Below are positions 13,501 to 26,248 of a stretch of 64,000 bases of DNA, one piece after another. The stretch's first letter is position 1. Each line of letters begins with the position of its first letter. A program made the position numbers and the translations under genes. The stretch comes from Strongyloides papillosus (Eukaryota > Nematoda > Chromadorea > Rhabditida > Strongyloididae): positions 124,001-188,000 of the forward strand of contig SRSI01000044.1 in assembly GCA_005656395.1 (NCBI GenBank), written 5' to 3'. The notes below the pieces were generated by a model. That model was not told the DNA's origin. It saw only the letters and a program-made list of their open reading frames with translations, and searched no databases.

Positions 13501-16500
13501 GTAATAAATGAAGCAAAAAATATTTTAAAATTCATAGGTATTTAAAATAGTATACAAAAAAGTAGCATTTAAGGAAAGTTAAGTAAAGATAAAATATGGC
13601 AAATAGTATATATTTAGTTACCATTAATAAAAGTATAAAATTTTTATCTTTTATTAAAAATATATCACCTTATAGTATGGAGATATAAAAGGTAAATGGG
13701 ACATGGTATATTTTAAATAAACTATTATAAAAAAGCATATTGTGGAAATTATGTTTAATATATATATATACTATTATTCATCTTTCTATTAATATAAAAA
13801 GTTTTTACACATGGATATGAAAAAAAAACTATCAATTTTAAGGTGAATTATAGAAAAAAAAAAAAAGTTGGCCGTCTAAAAAATGCACATAAACAGTTAG
13901 TTTACTTGATAATGTAAACAAAATGTTCTATATAAGAATTTTTAAAAATTGTATCTTTTATATAATTTATAAATTTACAATAAAAAGTTTCTTTTATTTA
14001 TTTATTATATATATGATAATTTCAAAAAAGAATTACTATTTTATTAAATTTCCTTCAAAAGTAATCTTTGTGGCAGTAAAAAATATATAACTACTATTGT
14101 AAACGTATTATTATCACAAGAAAAAATTTATGATTTTTTTTTAATTAGAATGAAAAGAAATTAGAAAACATTTATTAAATATTATGAGCAAATAAGTGTA
14201 TACATCTATATAAAGGTAATAATGTTAAAATCATACTATCACTAATATTGTTATATAATATTTTTCTCTTTAAACTTACGTTTTATTTAAATGTATATTA
14301 TTACCTCATTTCAATGAAATGAATTTTTTTTTTGCATTATATAATACACAAGGAAGATAACACCTTTTATAATAGTGAAAATAGCTTTTTAGTTTAATGT
14401 TTCTTAAGATAAAAAATGATATTTTAAAAATATATGTATGTTTAAAAAAATTAAAACATTTATAAATATTTATCAATAACATACATGTGTATAGATAAAA
14501 ACTTTTTCACTTCTTATTTTAAAATTAATAAACTTTTTTTGAATTTATAATGTTGATAAAGTAAAAAAGCCAACCTTTCATGTGCCTATTAAAATAATAT
14601 GTAAAGAGTTATTCTTGAAAATACGTAAAAGAATGATAACTTTTTTTGATAAAAGTTTAATTGTACTAAGGATTTTGTGAACATTAATTAAATAAATTTA
14701 ACATGTAAATATTATGTGTTTGTCATCAGGCAAAATAATAAAATTATCTCCTTTATTTTCGAAGATTTTTAATGTCATAAAAAAGATAAAAATTATTAGA
14801 AGATTAAAAAAGTTAGAATTTTAAATTTCTATAAACATTTTTCATGTTTTTTTATGCTAAAATTAGTAGTTATTCAAGTGTATCTAGGAGAATGACAAAA
14901 AATCCCAAGACTAAATGTAATTAATTTAGTTTTATAAAGTAAACAATTGTAAAGTTGACAAAAATTAATCAACTTATATAAATAAATATATGCAAAATTT
15001 TTTTTTAATAAACTGTTTCAATAGTAAAGGGAGAGACAAAATCTTTTGTAGTTTTCATTAGAATTATGACATGAAAGCTATATATATGAATTTTGTTATA
15101 TTAAAAATTTTATTAATATATATAATAAACTCTTTTATCACTAGTTTTCATATTATATAGGTATTATTTGAGGGAAACCTATTAAGATGTAATAAAAGTT
15201 TGTTATATTTTTTTTCAATGATTATATTATATAGAATGATAATTTATGGTAGATTTACGTGGAAATAATATTATCTTAAAAAGAGTTAATGAAACAATAT
15301 TATAATTGAAAATTGCAGGAAAACATAAGATGGTTAATGGTGATAAAAAGAAATTAGCAATTCAAAAAATTGTGTTTTTTCCTTAATTATATAATAACAT
15401 TATTATTATTCACTCTTTTTAGTAAATAATAAATTTATTGCAATAGCCTCCACAAGTAAAAGAGTCATATATTAACCATTTTTAAAAAAGGAAAAAAAAC
15501 TAAAAAATTGAATTAATTTTAACAAAAAATAATGTAAAAAAAATAATAATATTAAACAAAATTGAAAGTTTCTTTAAAAACTTGTTATTATCTCATATTT
15601 GGTCAAATAAGTAGTAAGTATCTTGATAAATAAACAAAAAATAGAAAGTCACAGAAATTATCAAATTTCAAACTATTAATATAAAAATTATTCTCGTTCA
15701 CCAGGAAATACTTATCATTCTTAATTCCAGAATTTTACATATCCATTTGTTTAATCTTCTCAAGTTAAACTTTAAAATGCTTATAATCTAAGAAAATATA
15801 ACGATATACGTGTGTTTGCTTAAATAATGATATGTTTCAAAATCTATTAAAAAATTTTTTAATTTTTTTAATAGTTAAAAAGAAAATGAAAAGATAAATA
15901 CATAGATATATGTATATTAAAACTCTATAGTAATAATATATATTACCTATATTCTTTGTTAAGATGCTTGAATTTTTCAAATCAACAAAAATATTTTACC
16001 TCTCAATTGCAACTGTACTAGAAATTATGTACTTTTTATTAGTAAATTTTATTAAATAATTGATATATCTTCTTTTTTGAGAGGTTTAAACTTCACTATC
16101 ATTATATATTACTTCAAAATACATTTTTCATAGAAGCAGTAACTAATTGACAAGGTATACAATATATATTTACGCAAAATTTGAGATAAAAAAAGAAGAT
16201 GCAAAAAAGTAATATATAACAATATATGCAATGTTGTCAGGTGAAATAAGGAAAACTTTTATGTATTTGTTAAAAAATTATCAATAACAAAAGACAACAA
16301 TGATATCATTTAAAAATAGATTTAATTTTACACATTTCCTCCATCAAATGAGTTTATTTTTTTTAAAACAAATATGATTACTACGTTAAAAAATTCTCTA
16401 TAATAAATTAAAAAAAAAATAAAATAGATAAATATAAATATTCTGTTAATTTATAATATAATATTCAAATAAATATTTTCTTTCTAAAAGTATGGAAAAA

Positions 16501-19063
16501 AAACTATTTTTCATCACTGTTTTCACAACGTATCTTTCATAGTAAGAAAATCAATATAAAAATCTTTTTTTATCAAATCATTTGGTAAAGATAAATATAT
16601 TATAATAATTAGTGCAAATTCCAAGGGTTATATGTTTTTAACATTTCATTAGAATAACAAAAACTTTCACATGAAATAATAATAACAATGTTAAACCGCT
16701 TGAAAATATATAACAAAATTAATGATAAATAAAAGTAATATATTTATAGAAAAAATTTAATTTTTAAGGTTAAAAAAAAGATATTCCAGTAACTCATTAC
16801 AAAAAATCAACCATTTAATTGTTCATTTTCTTAACAATTAATCGTTTTTAATTTTCTTTTTCTCAAGTACACTTCATTTTTTTAAACAATCTTTTCAACA
16901 TTTCGTTTAACAATACAAATGAGCATAAGGTATTATTGAATAATATATAAAAGGTAAAAATATCATCATTTTTCTCCTGTGAAAGTTAATAAGTTTAACC
17001 TTTTTTTTATATTCCTTACTAATATTTAGTTAAATATGTATACCAAAATAATATTAAATAGTTGACGGAATATTTTTTTATCATTCGTGTTTTCAAAAAT
17101 AACCAAAAAATATTTAAACAGTAATTCCAAAATATTTTTATTTATGATTTTTTACATCTATTTTTTCTTACAAAATAAGAATTCATTAAAAATATACTTT
17201 AAATCTCTTTAAAAAAGTACAAAATACAAGATTCATACTGGAAAAAAAGTTATTTACTTTGACCATTAACCATCCACTTAATTTTAAAAATAATATTATT
17301 ATTTTACCATTTAAAAAGAAGTAACATTAAAATGGAACTTTGAACTTTTAAGATTAAATATTTAAATGACAATATGGAGTAGTTGTTTACCTATTGAAGG
17401 ATAAAAATATAAAATATTATATACCCATTTTTTAAAGTTAAAATATTATCTTATAAACTATATTTAGAGAAAACTAAAAAGTGGTATGAAAAGTACTTAA
17501 TTTTTAATAGAAATTATACCAACAGTAATAATCTTCTTTTCCCCAATTTTATTTTTGCATTATCAGTTTGGATAATTAAAATTTTATTTGAAATACTTTT
17601 TGAATAACATATATAGATAATTGCTAGAGAGCCCAAATACTACCAAAAACGGTGTAACTTTAAAATCTAAAATTGTCCTTAATTCATGCGTATAAAAAAG
17701 ACTTCCGTATATATATTGTTTGGTACAACATTTTAAATAAATCTAAATAATTTTTAAAATAAATGTAGATGGAAAAAAATTTTTTATCCCTTTATTTGAA
17801 GAATCAACAAAATTGTAACTCTTACAGCAAAAAAACTTGAATTTAGGATGTATTTAAATAAAGTATACACAAACAAATGTTATCAAAGATAATAATAATA
17901 AAAAAGAATAATTTTTTTTTGAGAATTTCAATGGTGTGGACTCAGAGTAGTAAATAATGACTATTGATATGTAATTATAAAAGAAATTTAATAAAAAAAA
18001 TGAAGAATTTAAAAAGTTGAAAAATGAGAATTTGTTTAAAAGTACTTTTATATAAACTATAAATATATATCAAATGGTTTGTTTTTTCTATCCAATGATA
18101 AAAACAACTTTTTTCCATACAAAATTTTTATACCTAACAAAGTAACGAAAAAGCTATTTATAAAATGTGAAAAGATAATTTTAAAGTTATTATAAACAAA
18201 TATATCTTTAGAAATATTATCTTTTACAATTCATTTTAATAATTTCCTTTAAATATTTATATTTTAAATGAAACAATAGTAGTGTGAATTATTTTATCAT
18301 CAAATCGCTAGTAGGATATGGTAAAAAAAAGAATGAAAACGAATTTGATGAAATAAATTCATAGAAATGTCAAAATAAAAGAAGTTATCAGCGTGATGAC
18401 ATTTATCATAAACTTAAAAATTCATACTTCACTGAGAAGTTAGAAAAACTTCAAAAAATTTATACTATTTGTTGTTTATATAATATGATATAGATATTCA
18501 TTTATATTCACATCTTCATCAATTAATGACCCATCTTCCACCCTCTATGCATTTATTATAAATATATGTTAAAAAAATTTTATTTTTATTTTTGTGTCTT
18601 ATATAATAAATGTATACATAATATATCAATAAATGATTTTTACCATTACATATAATTTGATAAATATTTATATACTCTTCATTCATTATTAAAAATATTT
18701 TATCATTATTGACAATTAATTAATGATCTCCATTTTGAAAAAGAAGATGGGAAAAAATTAATTTATCATTTTTTCGATGATATCAAACAACAAATATAAT
18801 ACAAAAAATTAATCTTCAAAATATTTAATTTATTTTACATTCTAGTAAAATTTGTATTTAAAACACAAAATAACAACTCTACGTATTTATTTGCATATTA
18901 AGTATAACAATGCTTCATAAAGTACAAAACTTTATGGTCTTAAAACGATAAATTCTTGGTATAATGAGATGTAAGAAACGTGTATTGTTATCAGTTACCA
19001 TCATATTATATACATAAAATATATACATTTTCTTTTCCTGTCATTGACCTAATCTATTTTTAG
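10560..19063. other. 8.5 kb gene-free intergenic region
   Basis: Lies between the divergent calcium-channel (-) and coiled-coil (+) genes and must contain both upstream control regions. No open frame over about 60 codons, no recognisable microRNA and no tRNA was seen. It is almost uniformly A+T-rich with many A and T runs. It may hold unrecognised regulatory elements or undetected 5' exons of either gene. Confidence 0.5.
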
Positions 19064-19076
19064 TGGTAAAAAAATA

Positions 19077-20873
19077 ATGAACCAAAATCTTACCTCAACT
19101 GACCTTTTGATGGAAGTGGAGAAATTACGGCAATCAGAGGCATCATTAGCTGCTGAAATTCGTAGAATGACAGAAGAGCACAATTATGATAATAAACGCC
19201 TAAAAGATAAAATTAATTCTTTATTAATTTGTGTTAATGAAGGTAAACTTCTTCAGGACCAGGTAACATATCTACAAAATAGTATTTTAACAACAGAAAG
19301 AGAGAAGAATGAAGCTCTAATTAAGTTGGAAAGTGCTATTTCATTGTCAGTTAAACAGGATCATGAAATAAAGGATCTTCAACAGAAATATTCTACATTA
19401 CTTCTAACAAAAACAGATCTTGAAAATCAACTTAAAGTATGGATTGATAAATGTTGTTCTATAGCAATGGAAGGTGGTAACAAGGAGAGTGGTAATGTAA
19501 ATAAAATAAATTCTAATGGTGATATAAATTTAAATGATTATCAAATTAAAATATCTCAACAAACACAAACAATCACAGAGTTGGAGAATGAATTGAAAAG
19601 AAAAAATGCTGATATTTTATATAAAGAAAATAGGATAAGTCAAATTTTAGGTCATATAGATTTATTGGAAAAAGAGTTAGAATCTTTAATGAAGGAGAAA
19701 GAGAGATTTACACGTAACGTTAAATTAGAGGAATTAGAAGAATTACAAAATGTAGTTAATGAAAAGACCAGACAATGTGATCAGATAACAAATGCATTTT
19801 ATGAGTTACAAGAAAAATATAAAATGCTTGATTCAAAGTATAGGGAAATTGAAGGTGTATGTAAAAAATATCAAGAAACATTGCATAATGCGAATAACGA
19901 TTTTAATGAAAGATTTAGTAGTAAAGTTGCGGAATATGATAATAAAATAAAGAAACTTCAAAACACAATAAAGCAGAAGGACAATAAATTAGAGAAAATG
20001 ATTAAAGGAGTCAATCAAATATCAAGTAGTAACAAAATTCTACCAACGACATTTGACATATTAGATGAAATGGAAGGGAATATAAATAAATTATCAGAAT
20101 TACTGAGTATTCAGAGATCTGATGGAGGTGATAAAAAAGGAATTGAAAATGACAATTCTTTTAAAATGATGGAAAATAAATTAAATCATACTTCTATTGA
20201 AACAGCACCAGATTATGAGATTACACCAAAGGCAATGAATAGTACAATAGAAAATGACACTCCTTCTGATTTACAGATTGACGAGAACAAACTGAAAGTA
20301 TTACAATTAGAAAGAAAGGTAGAAAATTTGATTGAAAAATTATTGGAATCAGAAAATAAGAGTATTTCTCTTGAGATGTCACTTGAAAAATTACGGTCAC
20401 AACCATATATTTATGATGAAGCTTCAAATAATTATTTGGGGGTAAATGAAAGAAAGCAAATACAAAACAATAATCCTTCGCAAACCAGTACTCATGAGGA
20501 GATCAAAAAACCACCCCACATACCACTGTATATATGGGAGAAAATCAACGTAGATAGAAATTTATGTCTATTTTTAAAACACCAACAAGAGAAATTAGAG
20601 CATCTTGAGACGGAGAATGATTCAATGCATGAAGTTTACCAATTATTTTTTAGAAAACTTCGTGATGACCTCTCAAAAAGTATTGAGAACGGTTCAAATA
20701 TTGTTGATAGTGATATTATATCTAAAATTCTCCAAAATCATAGTGATTCGACAAAAGAAATTTTTCAGGAGGAAGAAGAGAATAGTCAATCTCAAGATGA
20801 GGAAGAAAATAGTAAAAATTTAAATAGTATTAACGAATGTTTTAATGGAACAGGAAAGATTATTGAAATATAG
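19077..20873 (+). CDS. Unrecognised coiled-coil protein (598 aa)
   Basis: Single-exon open frame with no family I can name. It is rich in E, K, L, N and Q with heptad-like spacing over residues 1-330 (for example LLMEVEKLRQSEASLAAEIR), consistent with long dimeric coiled coils. A looser Asn/Ser-rich centre follows. A short more conserved-looking stretch, PPHIPLYIWEKINVDRNLC (about 480-500), precedes another helix, and the C-terminal tail is very acidic (QEEEENSQSQDEEENS). There is no signal peptide or membrane segment. The ATG lies 13 nt after a TTTTTAG acceptor (19061-19063), which suggests a trans-spliced start. A cytoskeletal, centrosomal or Golgi tether role would be typical of such architecture, but this is only a guess. 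Confidence 0.8.
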   Translation: MNQNLTSTDLLMEVEKLRQSEASLAAEIRRMTEEHNYDNKRLKDKINSLLICVNEGKLLQDQVTYLQNSILTTEREKNEALIKLESAISLSVKQDHEIKDLQQKYSTLLLTKTDLENQLKVWIDKCCSIAMEGGNKESGNVNKINSNGDINLNDYQIKISQQTQTITELENELKRKNADILYKENRISQILGHIDLLEKELESLMKEKERFTRNVKLEELEELQNVVNEKTRQCDQITNAFYELQEKYKMLDSKYREIEGVCKKYQETLHNANNDFNERFSSKVAEYDNKIKKLQNTIKQKDNKLEKMIKGVNQISSSNKILPTTFDILDEMEGNINKLSELLSIQRSDGGDKKGIENDNSFKMMENKLNHTSIETAPDYEITPKAMNSTIENDTPSDLQIDENKLKVLQLERKVENLIEKLLESENKSISLEMSLEKLRSQPYIYDEASNNYLGVNERKQIQNNNPSQTSTHEEIKKPPHIPLYIWEKINVDRNLCLFLKHQQEKLEHLETENDSMHEVYQLFFRKLRDDLSKSIENGSNIVDSDIISKILQNHSDSTKEIFQEEEENSQSQDEEENSKNLNSINECFNGTGKIIEI

Positions 20874-21210
20874 TTGACTTCTAATATTAATCTTCTTTTA
20901 TATATAATACCTTTTTTTGTAAGAAAAAAATTTTAAAACAATTTTAATCATATTAATTTATCATATGATAACTAACATTCTTACATGTTTTATAAAAGTA
21001 AGTATTTTTGTATACTTAGATTAAAAAATAAGAAAAGAATGAAAAATCAAACTAAAGATTAAATAAGTTTTACGCAAACAAAAATAAAAGACATTACTGA
21101 TTCAAATATTTAACAAAATTTTAAAAATAATAAAGATTTTTGCCAAAAATTTTTATACATTTACAAATTTTATTTATTTTTTATAAAAATTTCAATAAAA
21201 ATAATTAATC
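20874..21210. other. Convergent intergenic region
   Basis: Short A+T-rich gap between the 3' ends of the coiled-coil gene (+) and the Ly6-like gene (-). It should hold both 3' UTRs. I see nothing else in it. Confidence 0.5.
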
Positions 21211-21679
21211 TTATTTTGAAGAATATATTATTGAAAAGATGACGAGAAGTGTTGAAAGAAGTATGGTAGTGGAGGATTGTGTTGGAGCAAGGCCTGAATT
21301 GCATGCATAGTTACAATAATCACCACTATTACAAATTTTCAATGAATAACTTGTATCACCAACAGTGGTTTCAAAGCACTTGTTAATATCAGTAAAATAT
21401 CCTCCTGTATAAACAATTTGTCCAATGTCTGAACAATCACGAGCTATTCTTGTTTCGCCATTAGTTATAATTTTTTCTTTAAAGACCATAAAATAAAACT
21501 AAAATTAAGAAATAAAACTTACCGTATAAACAATATGAACCTGAACATGTAGCTTGTCCAGTTAAAGCTCCAGTGGAAACTTCAGAACTTGTATAATTGT
21601 GACACGTTATTCCATTGACAATATTGGATACTGAAGCCAAAAGGCAAAAGACGATAACTACACAACAACAACAACACAT
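21211..21679 (-). CDS. Ly6/uPAR-like small GPI-anchored protein (140 aa)
   Basis: Two exons, 21679-21523 and 21476-21211, joined at CLY-E-KIITNG. The nearer acceptor (TTTTAG) would bring a stop into frame, so the downstream CTTTAAAG acceptor is preferred. A hydrophobic N-terminus with a run of five cysteines (MCCCCCVVIVFCLL) acts as signal peptide. About ten cysteines follow, ending in CNSGDYCNYAC, close to the terminal C..CN pattern of three-finger Ly6 proteins. The last 20 residues (SSTTILLSTLLVIFSIIYSS) are hydrophobic with small residues before them, as in GPI-attachment signals. It is probably an extracellular surface protein; its ligand is unknown. A TTAATAG acceptor lies just before the ATG, and a TATATATA box is about 105 nt upstream (21784-21791). 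Confidence 0.75.
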
Positions 21680-22782
21680 TTTTCTATTAAAATAAAAAAG
21701 TATTATAAAGATATTGAGTATGCCAATGAGTAAAGTAAAAATTTAAAAATTTTTCTTTTGATAAAATGAATTGAAACTCCAAGTATATATAGGTTGAAGT
21801 TTTGTTTGATTAGTCTATTCTAAAAGTATATTTGTTTGTTGGCTCACATAGTAAAAATGGTTACCTCTATTAATATTATAAGAATGTTTTGGGATTAAAT
21901 AAAAATGTATATTTTAAAGAAAAACCCACCTATCTTCTATACTTTACCTTTAGGTAAAGGTAATAAGGATGATAACATGATACCGCCTTAAGATGTCATT
22001 AGAATTTTTAATATATCTTCACAAAAAAGAAGAATTTAATATTTATTCAAGTTAATTACAAGCATGTAAATAAAATATTTTACATTTTTAATTATTTATT
22101 AACCAATATATGGAGATTCAAATTAATAAAAACTTGATATTATGATATTTTATTTAATATTAAATTTATAAAGGGGTTATAGCGAGAGGAAGTTAAAACA
22201 TAGATTGAGGAGTATATTGATAAACAATTATGTTAATGACTATTTTATTTAATGTCTCAAATTTCAATGATATTTTGAAAGTTAATCCGGTTTATTACTT
22301 TAGCGTGTGTGTTCTTAAAAATTAATTGTGTTACCTGAATACTTAATGACTTTTTTAACTTGATTTGTTTAATAATCATATGCGTTGCTAAGAATTTGCT
22401 TTAAAATAAATATAATTTTTTCAAGTCTTTCATTTACCTTACACTTAATTGTTTCATTTTATAATATTAAAATTTTTTATCTTATGATTAACCAAGGAAA
22501 AAAAGAAAAAAAGTAAAAAAGGTAAAATTTAAATTCTTAACAATAATGTGTCAAAACAATTTACTTAACTACTTATCAAAATATTTATGGAATGGATATA
22601 TAACTATTTCAAGGGAATAAATATTTATTTAAAAAAGAATATTTTATTATCAATAAAATAATAACATCATTATCATCCTTCCGCTAATATACTTAAAATT
22701 GTTTTCTTACAACCTTTTTTTAAAATTTTATCAATTCATTTTTGCGTTGAAATATTATCACAAAATAAATATAACTTATTTA
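21680..22782. other. Intergenic region between Ly6-like and P450 genes
   Basis: About 1.1 kb holding the promoter of the Ly6-like gene at its left end (TATATATA at 21784-21791) and the 3' UTR of the P450 at its right end. I see no further gene or RNA. Confidence 0.5.
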
Positions 22783-24555
22783 TTATTCGACGAATCTTCT
22801 TTTCAAGTGCACTGGAACACCTTTTGATGGCTTTAGGATAATCTCAGGACATGGAATAGTATAATCAAATACTTTATCACTAGTAACTGTAAATTTTCTA
22901 AAAAACCATGCCAAAACAACTTTTTCCTCATATAGAGCGAATTTCTGTCCTATACAATTTCTTGGACCTGCTGAAAACGGTACAAAAGCATATGAATTTC
23001 TTTGGCTTATATTTTCAGGTAAAAAATTATCTGGATTGAAGGTTAGCGGATCTTTGAATACATTTGGATTTCTATGAATAAGGAGAGGTGATATAATAAC
23101 TGTTGATCCTTCTGGTATTGTTTGTCCTTCAAGGGTAAATGATTCCTCAACTACTCTACTAAATAATGGTACTGGTGGGAATAATCTTAACGATTCTTTA
23201 ATACACAGCTCTAGATATTTTAAATCAGAAAGATCTTCAAATGTTATATCTCTATCACTGTCTCCGAATATCTCGTCAATCTCCTCAATTACCTTCTTTT
23301 GATACTTCATATTATGAGCTAAACACCATATCGTCCATGATAAGCTAGATGAAGTTGTATCATGTCCCTCAAACATGAAAGTATCAACTTCTTCACAAAT
23401 ATCATCATAGTTTAAATTACCTTCTTCAGCTTTTTCAATTAACAAATCAAGGAAAGCCTTTTTCTTCCCAGTACCAATATCATTATCAGGAATTTTATCA
23501 ATATTATATTTCTCTCTATGTTTAATCATCTTTTCATTAATAATTTCCTTTGTAAAATCTTTAACTAATTTCAATGTCTTATCATAAGTATATCCAATAC
23601 CACTAAGATACCATATTGGCTTAATCCACAACCAAGGCATTCGTAGATATTGAAATGATAACATATTTAATCTTTGCACAGCTAAAACATATGGATGATT
23701 GTGATTTGTTTGTGCACATACTTTTCTACCCATAGAAGTATCTACAAAAAAAAGAACAAATAATATGATATATGATTCATAAAGCAATATTTTTTTTGTT
23801 AAAACAAATCTTGTTAAAATTATTTCTACTATTTATTAAATAAACATACCACATATAACGTCAAGTGCACATCTTTTCATATATGGGAAGATATCAAATT
23901 CAACATCTTCTCTGTAATTTTTTCCCAATTCTTGAATCAAAATCTGCAAATACAACAATAGAAATGTCAAGTACAGTAATTTTTTCAAGAAACATAAAAA
24001 CAGATTAATATGTAAATATTTAATGAAAAAAACAATAATTTTTTTATAGATTATAAGAACAAATAAACTAACTTTTGATTCATCATTAAAAATTTTCATA
24101 AATTCTTTCAAAATATTAAAATGAAAGGTGGGAGTTAAGAGGCGTCTCCTGTTCTTCCATTTGTCTCCCCAACTTGTAAGTAAGCCAGTACCTAACCATT
24201 TCATTAAGATAGAATACTCTGGTCCTTTTCTAATAATCTCTGTTGATGATAATATCTTCTCACTCGTCTCAGGATGGAGAGGGGCAATTAATGGGTATGT
24301 GCCAAGCCAAAAACCTACTAATCTTATATTTTGACGATGAAACTCATCAACAAATTCAATTATCTGTAATGTTAGTTCCTCAATATTCCATTTTAACCAT
24401 ATTGTGGAACCAAAAATTGGGATGGCTAGTGGGCCAGGTATATTCCATAAAGAAACAATTAAATTGTAACGTTTTTTTATTAATTTTATAATACTTTGGT
24501 ATTTGACAAATATAGCAAAAATTAAAAATATTCCAAGCCAATACCCTATCTCCAT
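22783..24555 (-). CDS. Cytochrome P450, CYP4-like (511 aa)
   Basis: Haem-thiolate monooxygenase of the endoplasmic reticulum membrane, using NADPH-P450 reductase to hydroxylate lipids or foreign compounds. Exons on the minus strand are 24555-24073, 23943-23850 and 23741-22783. The N-terminal anchor is YWLGIFLIFAIFVKY. The C-helix region WKNRRRLLTPTFHF, the I-helix FEGHDTTSSS (about residue 316), the K-helix ESLR (about 374) and the haem loop FSAGPRNCIGQKFAL with its axial cysteine near 455 are all intact. The joint CALDVICDTSMGRKV across exons 2 and 3 is typical of the CYP4 clan. The substrate cannot be inferred; in nematodes, CYP4-clan enzymes are often fatty-acid hydroxylases. Confidence 0.93.
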
Positions 24556-26204
24556 ATTGTTTTTTTAAATCACAAAAGGTTAGGAAAATTAAAATCTTTA
24601 ATATTTTGAAAAAAAAATTAATGTTGATATCTCTCTCTCTATTATTCCTTATATATCAATATTAATGTAGAGTATAATTTTTTAAATTCATATGACAATA
24701 AAATTCTATCATTGACCATATTGTCTATTCTAGTTGATAAGACAATAACAAATGTGGTAAAATATAATGCTTTGATGATTATTTTAACGATTTACCTTTT
24801 CAGTTTATGATATCAATTTTTTTACAATTATATTAACAAATATATATAATTAATTGGGTGTAATCTTTAAAATTATTATTTAACTAGATTTATAAAAAAT
24901 AAATCTGGGTTTTAGGGGTGCATTTTTGCTGTATGTAGTTGTTTATATAAAAATATATTGCTATAAGATATATTTCATTTTGTTGACTAAATTGAGTTTT
25001 ATCTTTATCATAAATTTGTTTTCTATCATCTTTCTTTTGAAAGTTGTTGGTATTCAAAAAAAAATCATATCGAAAACTGATTTTAAAGACAATTTATATA
25101 AGTTAATGCTTGAATATAATATAATAAAATTGGTGGGAAAATTAATCTTTTATTTAAATTAAAACTGTATACATTAAATATAATAGATTTTTTTTGAGAT
25201 ATTATTATAATAAAATGAGAGAACCATATAAGCCAACTGATATGAGAAATACAAAATATATGTACCAAAATAACAAATAATACATGGTTATAAAAAGGAC
25301 CAATATTTGGGTATTCTTATTACATAAGAAAATGATGATTTTTGTTGTCAATCTTTTACAACTCTTCAATATCTGAATTGAGTACCAGAAACTACTTCTA
25401 ACTTGGATGACTCAAAATAAATTATCTTACAGTTTTGAGATTCCAGAGATAGTGATGTCTTGTAATATGGAAGCGAAATACTCTACTTCACTAGAAAAAT
25501 AAATGTTTCTAATGGACGTTATTCAAAACATTAAATCTTAAAATGAGTTATAATATTTTGGCTTTATTTGCTGTTAAACTAACATTTATTTTTGAACAAG
25601 TAAATATAAAATAAAAAATTATCTTATCAAAATATAACTGATCTTTTATCACTAAAAAATTACAACTCTAAATAGATAAACACATATATTTGTCTTGATA
25701 AAAATCTTCAAATATTTTTATAAATATTATAATCATTCTTTAACTTTAATTCATTAAACATGAATGTAGTGCTCTTTTTGTTTATCAAATATCTTTAAAA
25801 TAAATGTTTTTGATAAAAATTCTTACATATATTTATTTTTAATGTAGTAGTATCTTGAAATATTATATTAAGTTTAAACAAAGTGTTAATAATTATAACA
25901 TATAACATTAAAACAAATATGCTTGTGTGAATTATTGGAAAATCAAAATAACATATCTTAAATATGTGATGAAAGGTGATTTTTGTTATCTTATCATAAA
26001 AATTATATATCGAAATTACTTAAAGGAACATATTTTAATAGCGCTGATTTTATATTACTGGAAAAAGATACACGGATGTTAAAGTGTTTCTCCTATCTAA
26101 TTTTTGATAAGAAATAAGATAAAAATTCTTAGAATTTCCAAAAATATTTTCTTTACATAGTAACATAATAAATGTTAACGACTATCGCTTACCTTTTCCC
26201 ATAG
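24556..26204. other. Divergent intergenic region with a dispersed repeat
   Basis: Lies between the P450 (-) and the alpha-glucosidase (+) and so contains both promoters. Its middle part (about 25220-25610) is a repeat also found in the GPCR intron, listed separately. Small open frames at 24926-25162 and 25083-25268 are low-complexity and not credible genes. A TTTTCCCATAG acceptor ends at 26204 just before the glucosidase start and is a likely trans-splice site. Confidence 0.5.
25220..25610. repeat. Dispersed repeat, copy 1
   Basis: This stretch aligns by eye with 31490-31890 over most of its length despite divergence. Shared landmarks in the same order are CATATAAgCC-AACTGA-GA, a GAGTA block, TTTTG-GATT-AGAG, TCTAATgG and ACATTTATTTTT-AACAA near the end. 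No open frame is kept. It looks like two old copies of one interspersed element of about 400 bp, type unknown. Confidence 0.6.
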
Positions 26205-26248
26205 ATTTACATTTGTTTTTTACCTTCTTTATCAATAGACTTCTAAAA

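Noticed and set aside
18715..18740. miR-80/bantam-like GAGATCATTA on the minus strand
   Set aside because: The first base of the seed does not match and no pairing arm lies within 60 bases on either side.
24926..25162. 78-codon frame upstream of the alpha-glucosidase
   Set aside because: Low-complexity Ile/Lys/Tyr/Leu composition, partly overlapping another chance frame on the other strand.
26213..26248. Upstream extension of the first alpha-glucosidase
   Set aside because: It begins with TTG, not ATG. The ATG at 26249 starts a clean signal peptide, and an acceptor at 26204 explains the open frame before it.
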